From positions 1 to 8,185 of the forward strand of contig DAOTKE010000145.1 in assembly GCA_035449085.1 (NCBI GenBank): a stretch of DNA of 8,185 nucleotides, read 5' to 3'. The notes beneath the pieces are model-generated. The model searched no databases and was not told the origin of the DNA. It saw only the letters and a list, made by a program, of their open reading frames with translations. The DNA is from DUPH01 sp035449085 (GTDB taxonomy: Bacteria > Verrucomicrobiota > Kiritimatiellia > RFP12 > UBA1067). Shown here in pieces: positions 1-6,278 of the stretch. Each line of letters starts with the position of its first letter. Position 1 is the first letter of the stretch. A program made the translations under genes and the position numbers.

Positions 1-178
1 TCAATGGCCATGGGGCACCTTTTGGATTTCGGGTTTCGGGTTGAACGTTACGGACAAAAGACGGTCGTATTAAATCACAAACGGTGCGGCGCTGCAAAGG
101 GCGCGGTACAATCGGCGTGGGGTTCCCGCACTCCATAGGCCGCTCACGCCTCTCATCAAAACACTCGTTCAACTCTCC
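1..178. other. Non-coding intergenic stretch at the left edge
   Basis: I see no convincing gene here on either strand. Short open frames lack a ribosome binding site and have no recognisable product. The stretch lies downstream of the minus-strand esterase that stops at 179. I found no GC hairpin followed by a T-run that would serve as its terminator, so its transcript end may lie further left, outside the window. The only structure is a TTTCGGG heptad repeat near the left end, listed separately. Confidence 0.6.
20..40. repeat. Short TTTCGGG heptad repeat
   Basis: Two perfect adjacent copies of TTTCGGG occupy 27-33 and 34-40. They are preceded by a degenerate copy (TTTTGGA, 20-26) that matches at five of seven positions. 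On the minus strand it reads as CCCGAAA units. Repeats of this flavour (TTTCGG with G or A, in 7-base periods) are, from my general knowledge, common between genes in Planctomycetes and Verrucomicrobia-type genomes. That makes it a weak taxonomic hint. The array is too short for a firm family assignment. Confidence 0.5.
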
Positions 179-1279
179 CTATTTCTGTGGCGACAGGATT
201 TGCATCAGCGCCTGGCCAAAAACCTGGCCCTGCCGCATCATGCCGAGATCGTTCGGATGGCACCCGTCCACGGTGCCCTCGCCATCATGGCCGAGCATCT
301 CTTTGGCTTTTAAGTAGTGTAGGCGTGCCCACTTGGCACTGTCCTCCGCCTTCAGTTTCTCAAAAATCTCACGCAGGATTTTGGCCTTTGAGGTTGGCGC
401 GTGTCCGAAGACATGACAATCCTCCGCCAACAGGATCGGCGTGTCAGGCCGTTTGTCACGAAGGGCACGGATGAACGGCTCGGCGCGATCGCGGATCAAG
501 GCGTCGTTCATGTTCCACAAACAGTCGAGCACATAGACCGACGCATCGATCTCAGCCACCAGGTCGCAAAGCGCCATCTCCATCTTGCCATTGCCGGAAA
601 AACCGAGATTGACCACCGGCGCATCCACCAGACGGCCCGCAATCGCGGTAAAGGCCATGCCGGGACGCGAGGCACATCCACCTTGCGTGATCGATGTCCC
701 GTAAAAGACGATCGGACGCATCCGTCCATCGGCGCGCGGCGGCGGTTCTCGGAGTGAATGGCCAACGGGAACGCCGACCTCGACCAGATCAGTCGCGTTG
801 TAAAGCGGCAGATAAATCAAGCACTCGGCATTCGGTGTGATCGTGGTCTCAACCGTGTTGGTCACAGCCGTGGGGCGCCCATTCTTGACGAAGCGCCAAC
901 CCTCAGGCGACCGTTGATAAATGTCTACGCCACTGACGCCCGTCGCGGGCATATGCGGCATGGAGAGCGAGGCATTGCGCACGGCCCAACGTACGGTCAG
1001 TCGCTTCGCGTCGGTCACAACGCGTAAAGCCATGCCGGCCGAGTTGCGGCTCCGCCCCCACACTGCGGACGGCACGGTCTCTTTAGCGCGTGCAGGCAAG
1101 CGGTCGTAATAGCAGTCTGTATCCTTGAAGGCCAGGCCCTCGATCGTCAGAGACTGACCATCGAACCAGACCGTCTTGCCATCCGCATCTTCGCGTCCCG
1201 ACACGCCAGCAGCCTGCGCCGTCAGCACAAGCCCGGCAAACATGATCCCGCATGACACGATACGCCAACGCTTATTCAT
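179..1279 (-). CDS. Secreted SGNH/GDSL-type esterase with N-terminal beta domain
   Basis: A 366-residue hydrolase predicted to be exported and to cleave esters, plausibly acyl or acetyl groups on carbohydrates. Residues 1-23 form a signal peptide (MNKR, hydrophobic core, AQA before the likely cleavage site). Residues about 35-180 resemble the beta-rich domain that precedes the catalytic domain in two-domain SGNH esterases (LPARAK, AVWGRSRNSAGM). The catalytic domain follows: block I YGTSITQGG with nucleophile Ser196, block II NLGFSGNGKME (Gly226), block III-like LDCLWNMN, and block V DGCHPND with Asp338 and His341. An open frame extends upstream to 1381, but AAGGGG at 1287-1292 lies 7 nt from the ATG at 1279 and 4 nt from the adjacent ATG at 1282, so one of these is the start. 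The upstream extension would cross the infA terminator and spoil the signal peptide. No clear own promoter is visible. The natural substrate is unknown. Confidence 0.88.
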   Translation of the reverse strand: MNKRWRIVSCGIMFAGLVLTAQAAGVSGREDADGKTVWFDGQSLTIEGLAFKDTDCYYDRLPARAKETVPSAVWGRSRNSAGMALRVVTDAKRLTVRWAVRNASLSMPHMPATGVSGVDIYQRSPEGWRFVKNGRPTAVTNTVETTITPNAECLIYLPLYNATDLVEVGVPVGHSLREPPPRADGRMRPIVFYGTSITQGGCASRPGMAFTAIAGRLVDAPVVNLGFSGNGKMEMALCDLVAEIDASVYVLDCLWNMNDALIRDRAEPFIRALRDKRPDTPILLAEDCHVFGHAPTSKAKILREIFEKLKAEDSAKWARLHYLKAKEMLGHDGEGTVDGCHPNDLGMMRQGQVFGQALMQILSPQK

Positions 1280-1333
1280 CATCCGGCCCCTTCTTTCATC
1301 CCGCATGTTCCTCGTCAGAACGGCGGCATGCGG

Positions 1334-1371
1334 TTTTAAAAAAAAGACGCGAGTCCTCATCAGGACACGCG
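1334..1371 (-). terminator. Rho-independent terminator of infA
   Basis: Read on the minus strand, CGCG-T-GTCCT, a GATG loop, AGGAC-T-CGCG form a hairpin (1348-1371) of two helices separated by one T-T mismatch. It is followed at once by TC and eight T residues (1338-1345). This is a textbook intrinsic terminator about 45 nt after the infA stop codon. It also sits about 55-70 nt upstream of the start of the minus-strand esterase, so that gene needs read-through or an unrecognised promoter. Confidence 0.9.
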
Positions 1372-1416
1372 CCGCAATCAATCATGCCTTCCGGGCATTT
1401 ATCCGTCACACAGGCG

Positions 1417-1638
1417 TTAGTTCTTGTGACGGTAGATGATCCGCCCCTTGGTCAGATCGTACGGCGAAATCTCAAGGGTCACCTTGTCACCCGCAGCAAT
1501 CTTGATGAAAAACTTCCGCATCTTACCGGAAATGTGCGCCAACACCTCATGTCCGTTGTCTAATCTCACCCGATACATGGTGGCAGGCAACACCTTAACC
1601 ACGACTCCGACCACCTCTATGGCATCATCACTCGGCAT
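1417..1638 (-). CDS. infA: Translation initiation factor IF-1
   Basis: A 73-residue cytoplasmic protein that binds the A site of the 30S subunit and acts with IF-2 and IF-3 during initiation. It covers the whole single S1/OB-fold domain at normal family length. Family hallmarks are present in order: DAIEVVGVVVKVLP near the N-terminus, MYRVRLDNGHEVLAHISGKM in the middle, then KKF-type basic residues, GDKVTLEISPYDLTKGRI and the terminal YRHK. The ATG at 1638 is preceded by AAGGA (1648-1652) at 9 nt. It stands alone: no ribosomal protein, secY or rpmJ neighbour is in view, and it has its own promoter and terminator. The neighbouring genes on both sides are unrelated esterases, which suggests that the usual spc-operon linkage is lost here. 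Confidence 0.97.
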   Translation of the reverse strand: MPSDDAIEVVGVVVKVLPATMYRVRLDNGHEVLAHISGKMRKFFIKIAAGDKVTLEISPYDLTKGRIIYRHKN

Positions 1639-1671
1639 AATTCTACGTCCTTCGATTTGAAATCGTTTTTA

Positions 1672-1701
1672 ACTGTAACATGGGCGCCGCAAGGTTGACA
1701 A
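1672..1701 (-). promoter_or_regulatory. infA promoter (extended -10)
   Basis: On the minus strand TTGTCA (1696-1701) matches the -35 consensus TTGACA at five of six positions. After an 18-nt spacer comes TACAGT (1672-1677), four of six for the -10 box. It is preceded by TGT, giving the TGn extended -10 motif. Transcription would start near 1665, leaving a leader of about 25 nt. A short inverted repeat CGATTT-G-AAATCG (1653-1665) lies in that leader, next to the ribosome binding site. Its one-base spacer makes an operator-like site more likely than a hairpin. Confidence 0.55.
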
Positions 1702-1764
1702 GTCTTGCCCCAACACAAAAAAAATGAAAAAAATGAAAGAAGGGGGTGCATCCCCTGATTCCTC

Positions 1765-1791
1765 AGCCGGGCGTACCGGCTTTTGCTTTTT
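1765..1791 (+). terminator. Rho-independent terminator-like hairpin facing right
   Basis: AGCCGG (1765-1770), loop GCGTA, CCGGCT (1776-1781) form a perfect 6-bp stem followed by TTTGCTTTTT (1782-1791). A second small hairpin, GGGG-TGCAT-CCCC (1743-1755), lies just upstream. No plus-strand gene ends before it in this window. It could therefore end a short unannotated transcript, insulate the next gene from stray transcription, or be a relic. It lies upstream of the extended -10 at 1807-1815, so transcription from that promoter would not meet it. Confidence 0.55.
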
Positions 1792-1806
1792 GCGAACATG
1801 GAATTG

Positions 1807-1815
1807 TGATATAAA
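1807..1815 (+). promoter_or_regulatory. Extended -10 promoter for the TTG-start esterase operon
   Basis: TGATATAAA contains the extended -10 motif TGn followed by TATAAA, five of six matches to TATAAT. No good -35 hexamer sits 16-18 nt upstream, which an extended -10 tolerates. The start point would be near 1822, giving a leader of about 30 nt that ends with the AAAAGGAGG ribosome binding site. It is the best promoter candidate for the three-gene operon that begins at 1853. Confidence 0.5.
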
Positions 1816-1838
1816 GAGGCGAAATCTTTTTTGGAAAA

Positions 1839-1843
1839 GGAGG
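1839..1843 (+). promoter_or_regulatory. Ribosome binding site that selects the TTG start
   Basis: GGAGG within AAAAGGAGG lies exactly 9 nt before the TTG at 1853. The nearest in-frame ATG downstream (1868) is 24 nt away. The far upstream ATG (1724) would place the promoter and the terminator-like hairpin inside the coding region. This site therefore argues strongly for TTG initiation. Confidence 0.8.
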
Positions 1844-1852
1844 CCGATCCAG

Positions 1853-2524
1853 TTGAAGAAACGAGGCATGTTGATCGGAGTGGCGGTCCTGGGGGTCTGT
1901 GTGGCTGTGGCCCTGGTGGTGGAGGGCCGGCGCGACCGCCGTCCGGTGTTGGTCTGCTTGGGGGACAGCCTGACTTCCTGCGGGGGAGCAGGTGGCCATT
2001 TTAGCCACTGGTTGCAGCGCTATATGCCGGATGTGCGGGTGATTGACGCCGGGATCGGCGGCGACACTCTGGATGGCGGGCGCTCACGATTTGAGCGTGA
2101 TGTTCTGGCGCACAATCCCGACGTGGTGCTGATCGCGCTCGGCGCGAATGACTTTTGGCGGAACCTGCGCCCGGTTTCGGCGCTGGGAGACGATCTGCGC
2201 GCGATGGTGCGGGAGGCGAGACAGCGCAAGATCCAGGTGGTCGTGGCAAGCTGTTTTGGGGATCGCGATTTCTGGGAAGAGGTGTGCACGGAGTTTGATG
2301 CCTCGCGCTTCAGGCTGGCTGAAGAGGTCGCCCGCATGGAGCGAGCGGTCTGTGAAGAGTATGGGTGCCTGTATGTGCCTAACATGCAGATCGACGTCAA
2401 GCCCAACCGGCTGCCGCCCTTCTGGGATGAGACGGATCATCCCAACCGCGCGGGGAACGAACAGGTCGCGCTGTGCCTGCTGCCCGCGTTGCGGCAGGCG
2501 GTGTCGCGGGTAGCGACGAAGTAG
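1853..2524 (+). CDS. Membrane-anchored or exported GDSL-type esterase/lysophospholipase-like hydrolase
   Basis: A 223-residue SGNH hydrolase of the single-domain, TesA-like type. Residues 1-24 (KKRGM then a strongly hydrophobic run to VVEG) form an uncleaved signal anchor or signal peptide, placing the enzyme outside the cytoplasmic membrane. Block I is CLGDSLTSCGG with nucleophile Ser39, block II is DAGIGGDT, block III is ALGAND with Asn99, and the C-terminal block is WDETDHPNRAGN with His196. The usual Asp three residues before this His is Glu193, with Asp192 and Asp195 beside it. This is an unusual arrangement that may or may not preserve the triad. Initiation is assigned to TTG because of the ribosome binding site at 1839-1843. 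The next gene begins 45 nt after the stop. Natural substrate not deducible. It is a different SGNH subfamily from the minus-strand esterase ending at 179. Confidence 0.85.
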   Translation: MKKRGMLIGVAVLGVCVAVALVVEGRRDRRPVLVCLGDSLTSCGGAGGHFSHWLQRYMPDVRVIDAGIGGDTLDGGRSRFERDVLAHNPDVVLIALGANDFWRNLRPVSALGDDLRAMVREARQRKIQVVVASCFGDRDFWEEVCTEFDASRFRLAEEVARMERAVCEEYGCLYVPNMQIDVKPNRLPPFWDETDHPNRAGNEQVALCLLPALRQAVSRVATK

Positions 2525-2569
2525 GCGACGGAATGCGAGACAGATACGAACGAAGAATGGGGGCTGGAC

Positions 2570-3016
2570 ATGGCTGACTGGCGGAGTGAATTGAGCGGGA
2601 TTCTGGGCGGCAGGGCGCGCGCGACGCGCGCGGAGCAGGAGAACGCGCAGTTTGAGGCGTTTCTCGACAACGTGGCTCTGCCGGCGCTGAATGAGATTGC
2701 TGAGGAGCTCTCCGGCAAACACGGCCGCGACGCGCAGGTGCGTCGAGCGCCGGCCTCGGTGACGCTGAGCGTGCGCTCGGCCGATGTGGAGGAGATCAGT
2801 TTCCGCGTGATGAAGCATTTCGTGCAGACCGGCATTTTGCCGCGCGCTGAGGTGCGTATCAACCGCCGGACGCGCTTGGTCAAGTACGAGTGCATGTTCA
2901 AGGACGATCCGCAGAACTATCCGATCTCAGATGTGACACAGGAGGAGGTCATCGCCGCCTTCATCAAGTATTATCGGATGGTGATGGATCCGGGGCAGGC
3001 CAACGCGGCGGACTAG
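2570..3016 (+). CDS. Conserved-looking protein of unknown function, 148 aa
   Basis: I do not recognise a named family. The protein is cytoplasmic in appearance: no signal peptide and no membrane segment. Residues about 18-50 are helix-prone and charged (RAEQENAQFEAFLDN, then PALNEIAEELSGKHGRDAQV). Residues 60-110 alternate in a beta-like pattern (ASVTLSVRS, EISFRVM, AEVRINRRTRLVKYECMF). The C-terminal part (TQEEVIAAFIKYYRMV) is helical. This alpha-beta-alpha layout suggests a compact single-domain protein. The ATG at 2570 has GGGGG 6 nt upstream. It lies 45 nt after the esterase and 30 nt before the WalJ-type hydrolase, so it is probably co-transcribed with both. Co-occurrence with the WalJ-like gene in other genomes would be the most useful clue to its role. 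Confidence 0.75.
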   Translation: MADWRSELSGILGGRARATRAEQENAQFEAFLDNVALPALNEIAEELSGKHGRDAQVRRAPASVTLSVRSADVEEISFRVMKHFVQTGILPRAEVRINRRTRLVKYECMFKDDPQNYPISDVTQEEVIAAFIKYYRMVMDPGQANAAD

Positions 3017-3046
3017 CGCGGTGTTCAGACGTTCGGGCGGATGACA

Positions 3047-3823
3047 ATGGAAGTTTGCGTATTGGGAAGCGGGAGCAGGGGCAACAGCATCTATGTGTCG
3101 GGCGGCGGCACGTCGTTGCTGGTGGACGCCGGACTTTCCGCGCGGGCGTTGACCGCCCGGTTGCGTGAGGCCGGCATCTCCCCGCAGTCACTCCAAGGCA
3201 TCCTGCTGACGCACGACCACGAGGACCACTATCGGGGCATCGAGGTCTTCAGCCGCAAGCACGCCTTGCCGCTGTTCGCGAATGAGGGCACCGCATCCGG
3301 CGTCGAGGCGCACTTCCCGGGGGTCGCGTTCTCGTGGCACATTTTCGAGACGGCCTCGGCTTTCGAGATCGGCGGCCTGCGTGTCGAGGCGTTCACGGTG
3401 CCGCACGACGCCGCCGATCCTGTCGGGTTTGTCTTTGACGATGGCGTTTCGCGCCTTTGCGTGGTGACCGATCTGGGGCAGGCCACCCCGCTGGTCAGCG
3501 CCAAACTGGCGCGTTGCCACGCGGCGATTGTCGAGAGCAACCACGATTATGACATGCTGATGCAGTCTGACCGCCCGTGGTCGCTCAAGACGCGCATTGC
3601 CGGCCGCAGCGGCCACCTTTCCAACGATGACGCGGCCGCGCTGATGAGTGCCACGATCCCCGGCCAGATGCACACGCTCTGGCTGGCGCACCTGAGCGAG
3701 GCGTGCAACACGCCGGCGTTAGCGCTGAACACGATGCGTCAGGCGCTCGCGAAAGCCGGACGCGCCGATGTGCGCGTGGAGGTGCTGAGCCAGTCGCGGG
3801 TGAGCTCGCGGCTCACGTTCTGA
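3047..3823 (+). CDS. walJ: MBL-fold metallohydrolase, WalJ/YycJ type
   Basis: A 258-residue cytoplasmic metallo-beta-lactamase-fold hydrolase like YycJ/WalJ, a family whose characterised members have been linked to DNA exonuclease activity and mismatch repair. The start reads MEVCVLGSGSRGNS, the usual opening of this family. The dinuclear metal site is intact: THDHEDH (His56, His58, Asp60, His61), His120 in PHDAADP, Asp142 in VTDLG, and His215 in LAHLSE. GHLSN (His190) is a further family motif. An in-frame ATG at 3041 is possible but touches the GGGCGG that could serve as ribosome binding site. The ATG at 3047 sits 6 nt from it and matches the family N-terminus. The gene probably ends the operon beginning at 1853. 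In Gram-positive bacteria the homologue sits beside walRK, but no such kinase genes are present here, so a cell-wall signalling role should not be assumed. Confidence 0.88.
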   Translation: MEVCVLGSGSRGNSIYVSGGGTSLLVDAGLSARALTARLREAGISPQSLQGILLTHDHEDHYRGIEVFSRKHALPLFANEGTASGVEAHFPGVAFSWHIFETASAFEIGGLRVEAFTVPHDAADPVGFVFDDGVSRLCVVTDLGQATPLVSAKLARCHAAIVESNHDYDMLMQSDRPWSLKTRIAGRSGHLSNDDAAALMSATIPGQMHTLWLAHLSEACNTPALALNTMRQALAKAGRADVRVEVLSQSRVSSRLTF

Positions 3824-3825
3824 AG

Positions 3826-3840
3826 ACGGGCGCCGCCCGT
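3826..3840 (+). terminator. GC-rich hairpin after walJ, weak terminator candidate
   Basis: ACGGGC-GCC-GCCCGT forms a perfect 6-bp stem with a 3-nt loop, three bases after the walJ stop. No T-run follows, so it is not a classical intrinsic terminator. It may stabilise the 3' end or work with Rho. It is the only boundary structure between the walJ operon and the sigma-factor cassette. The rest of the gap (3841-3909) has two A7 runs but no promoter that I can call with confidence. Confidence 0.35.
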
Positions 3841-3909
3841 GCGTGTCCCTCCATTCAAAAAAACGGTGCGCGGCGTGTAAAAAAATCGCGGGGTCGGCTC
3901 ATAGAGGAT

Positions 3910-3917
3910 GGAAGGAG
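3910..3917 (+). promoter_or_regulatory. Ribosome binding site that selects the sigma-factor start
   Basis: GGAAGGAG lies 5 nt before the ATG at 3923. The in-frame ATG at 3908 overlaps this element and has only GAGG directly abutting it, with no spacer. The start of the sigma factor is therefore 3923, giving MWSDRPG. Confidence 0.8.
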
Positions 3918-3922
3918 TGCCC

Positions 3923-4474
3923 ATGTGGTCTGACAGGCCGGGTCGCGAGGAGCCCTACACGCAGTTCGCCAAGGAGCTGACAAACGCGCAGTTTGATCTG
4001 TTTGCTTTTGTCTCGATGCTGCTTGGCAATCGCGATGCCGCGAAGGATGTGCTGCAGGAAACGAATGTTGCCTTGCTGCGGCATGCGGCGGAATACGACA
4101 CGCGGTGCCCCTTCCTGCCTTGGGCCAAGGCCTTTGCCTACAATCAGGTGCGCGCCTATCTCAAGCGCGAATCACGTGAGCGGTTGGTTTTCGATGACGC
4201 CCTGGTGGCGACTGTGGCGGATGATGCCCGTGAGGTGCCCGTCGAGAACGGACGGATGATGGAGCTTCTCGACCTGTGCCTGGGACGGCTTGCGGAGGCT
4301 CAGAAGCGCTTGATTCAGGATCGTTACTTCCGCCGCGAAAGCATTGCGGCGATCGCGCATCGCTTGCGGCGCAGCGAGATCTCGGTCTATGTGCAGATTC
4401 ATCGGATCAGGCGCACACTGGGCGCCTGTATTGAGGACCGGATGAACGTCGAACGGTCGGGAGGGCGTGCATGA
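3923..4474 (+). CDS. ECF-like sigma-70 family RNA polymerase sigma factor
   Basis: A 183-residue alternative sigma factor containing only regions 2 and 4. Region 2 spans about residues 18-88: FDLFAFVSMLLGNRDAAKDV, LQETNVALLRH, and the helix FLPWAKAFAYNQVRAYLKRE that should melt and read the -10 element. Region 4 spans about 115-172: LGRLAEAQKRLIQDRYFRRE and the helix-turn-helix ESIAAIAHRLRRSEISVYVQ that should read the -35. It resembles the PVC-type sigma factors that are paired with FecR or LamG-domain regulators. Its TGA stop overlaps the ATG of the FecR-type gene (ATGA at 4471-4474), so the two are translationally coupled and the downstream protein is the probable regulator or anti-sigma factor. 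The genes it transcribes probably include this cassette, by analogy with other ECF systems, but no repeated promoter motif was found to prove this. Confidence 0.88.
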   Translation: MWSDRPGREEPYTQFAKELTNAQFDLFAFVSMLLGNRDAAKDVLQETNVALLRHAAEYDTRCPFLPWAKAFAYNQVRAYLKRESRERLVFDDALVATVADDAREVPVENGRMMELLDLCLGRLAEAQKRLIQDRYFRRESIAAIAHRLRRSEISVYVQIHRIRRTLGACIEDRMNVERSGGRA

Positions 4475-6231
4475 CGCGCGCGGATGACTATTTTGAAGAC
4501 CTGTTGATGCGGGTGCTGGAGGGCGTGGCATCCGAGCAGGATTTCATTACGTTTACCGAAATCATCCGCAGGGATGAGGGTCTGCGGCGGCGGTATGAAC
4601 GTGAGATGTATGTGCAGGCGCTCTTAGACAGCCAGGGTGGCGCCTGTGCGCCGTCAGTTGGCGTGACGGAGCACTCAGAGGCGCGGGGCAGCCGGTTCCC
4701 GGACGCATCTCGCGAGATGCCGTGGTGGCGCAGAAGGCTGGTGTGGGCGGCGGCCGCCGCGCTGATGGTGCTGGCGGGTGGCGCACTCGCGCTGGCGGTC
4801 AAACAACAGGTTCTTGCCTCGCCGTATCGCACGGAACGCAGCACGCGCGAAACCGTTGTGCAATGGGTGAGCCAAGACGGGGCGGACGGATTGCGGCTCC
4901 CCGCCACGCTGCCCGGTGAACTTGAATTGGTCAAAGGCGAGGCAACGGTGCGGTTGACCTCAGGTGTCGAGCTGACGCTGTGCGGGCCAACCCGCATGAC
5001 GGTGGCCGATGCCATGAGAATTGACCTGGCGTCCGGGCGGGTGTTGGTGCATGTCCCGCATTGGGCGATCGGATTTACCGTGCGGACGATGAATCTTGAA
5101 GCCTGGGACATGGGGACGGTCTTTGGCGTATCCGTTTCCAATACGGTGTCGGAGTTGTTTGTTTTCAAGGGCAGTGTCCAAGTGAATGATGCGTCAGGCG
5201 GCGGGGTGGGCCTGTGTGAAGAGGGCGAGGGGGTGTTTGCCTCGGGCGAATCTGCTCCGGTGAAAGTGGCGGCCGACTGGCCCGAGGCCGAGCAACTGTT
5301 CGCGCCCGTGCGCGGCCTCGGCGCGCGATCCCGCGCGTCTCGCGCTTTTGAAGTGTCTGACCGGGTCATCGCGGCATGGATCGACCGTTACATGCCGGAA
5401 TCCGCATGGCGCGTTCGTGAGCGCTTCGCCCGTCAGGCGGCTTTACGCAAAGAGGCCTTGCGTTCCCAGATGCGGAAAACGCCTTGGGTTCCTTCAGCCA
5501 GGACTCTGACAGCGCCGGAAACTTCATCCGCAAGAACGGTTGCAGTGGCTCCGGAGACGCCGAGCCGGCAGGGGGCGAGCCCTGCACGCGGGACATCCCG
5601 GATGTCGGCCCCGGTCTTGGTCGACGTGTCGCCGCGGCACAACCGGCGGTGGATGACGGTATTTGCCAGGGAGATCCCCTTGCAGTGGACATGGCCTGAC
5701 GGTGCGGCAACGGTCACGCTCACGCTGAAAGGACTGCGCACCAGCACGCGGGTCACGTTGGAGCGTCCGGTCTCGCAGTGGGTGTGGCAGGCATTCGACA
5801 GGGAAGTGCCAGACGCCGAGGACGTGGTGGAGGCGGCTCTCACCTTTTATGGCGGATCGGCTGAGCCGTTGAGTGTCTGGTCGACCCGCTTGGCGGTCCT
5901 GCCGGGGGCTTTCGGGGCGGCCCCGGTGTTAGGGGACAGCGCGGGCCGTTTATGGCAACGCGTGAAAAATGAGGCGGTTGTACCCTATGACGCGGAGTGG
6001 CTGGAGGAGACGGCCGAAGCGCCGGCAGGAACGCTGACTGTGGCCAAGTCGGGCGGATGGACGGTCACCGACGACGTGTTCGGCGTGACGGGATATGTAG
6101 GCCTGCCCTGGCGTCAGGCAGGGTGGGGCTACGGGACTTTTACGCTTTCGTTGGCGTTCGGGGATCCGCAGGGAGAGTGGACGGCCGTGATACACCGCCG
6201 TGCCGACGGCACGCTGGTGGGGATCCGTTGA
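4471..6231 (+). CDS. FecR-domain transmembrane sigma regulator with novel C-terminal domain
   Basis: A 586-residue single-pass membrane protein, probably the regulator of the overlapping sigma factor. Residues 1-55 are a helical cytoplasmic anti-sigma-like segment (DYFEDLLMRVLEGVASEQDF). A transmembrane helix lies at about 90-110. Residues about 148-258 are a FecR domain, with LELVKGEATVRLTSGVELTL, IDLASGRVLVHVP, GTVFGVSV and LFVFKGSVQV. A helical basic stretch (295-336) and a Pro/Ser/Thr/Ala linker (337-380) follow. The last 206 residues (381-586, DNA 5611-6228) form a separate extracytoplasmic domain homologous to the whole mature secreted protein at 7450-8133: 23 of 41 residues are identical at the start (PVLV, HNR, WMTV, W-x-W-P) and 18 of 36 at the end (FTL, VGIR). 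Many PVC FecR regulators carry a LamG domain there instead. No TonB-dependent transducer gene is visible, so the signal route differs from FecA-FecR. Confidence 0.85.
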   Translation: MTRADDYFEDLLMRVLEGVASEQDFITFTEIIRRDEGLRRRYEREMYVQALLDSQGGACAPSVGVTEHSEARGSRFPDASREMPWWRRRLVWAAAAALMVLAGGALALAVKQQVLASPYRTERSTRETVVQWVSQDGADGLRLPATLPGELELVKGEATVRLTSGVELTLCGPTRMTVADAMRIDLASGRVLVHVPHWAIGFTVRTMNLEAWDMGTVFGVSVSNTVSELFVFKGSVQVNDASGGGVGLCEEGEGVFASGESAPVKVAADWPEAEQLFAPVRGLGARSRASRAFEVSDRVIAAWIDRYMPESAWRVRERFARQAALRKEALRSQMRKTPWVPSARTLTAPETSSARTVAVAPETPSRQGASPARGTSRMSAPVLVDVSPRHNRRWMTVFAREIPLQWTWPDGAATVTLTLKGLRTSTRVTLERPVSQWVWQAFDREVPDAEDVVEAALTFYGGSAEPLSVWSTRLAVLPGAFGAAPVLGDSAGRLWQRVKNEAVVPYDAEWLEETAEAPAGTLTVAKSGGWTVTDDVFGVTGYVGLPWRQAGWGYGTFTLSLAFGDPQGEWTAVIHRRADGTLVGIR

Positions 6232-6278
6232 CTTCAAGGTGTGGCCCTGGACGCGTGATGGATAAAGGAGAGTGAGGT

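Noticed and set aside
1280..1381. N-terminal extension of the minus-strand esterase up to 1381
   Set aside because: It crosses the infA terminator and adds 34 residues before a good signal peptide. The ribosome binding site fits the ATGs at 1279/1282.
1724..1852. N-terminal extension of the GDSL esterase from the ATG at 1724
   Set aside because: It would place the terminator-like hairpin and the extended -10 promoter inside the gene and bury the signal anchor. The AAAAGGAGG site selects the TTG at 1853.
2084..2818. Minus-strand open frame (244 aa) across the esterase and the 148-aa gene
   Set aside because: It overlaps two plus-strand genes with ribosome binding sites and recognisable or coherent products, and its Arg/His-rich composition is typical of antisense frames.
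3908..3922. Upstream ATG for the sigma factor
   Set aside because: It overlaps the ribosome binding site GGAAGGAG that serves the ATG at 3923.
4488..5369. Long minus-strand open frame (293 aa) opposite the FecR-type gene
   Set aside because: Low-complexity Ser/Thr/Pro/Arg-rich translation with no motif. It is a GC-rich shadow of the well-supported plus-strand gene.
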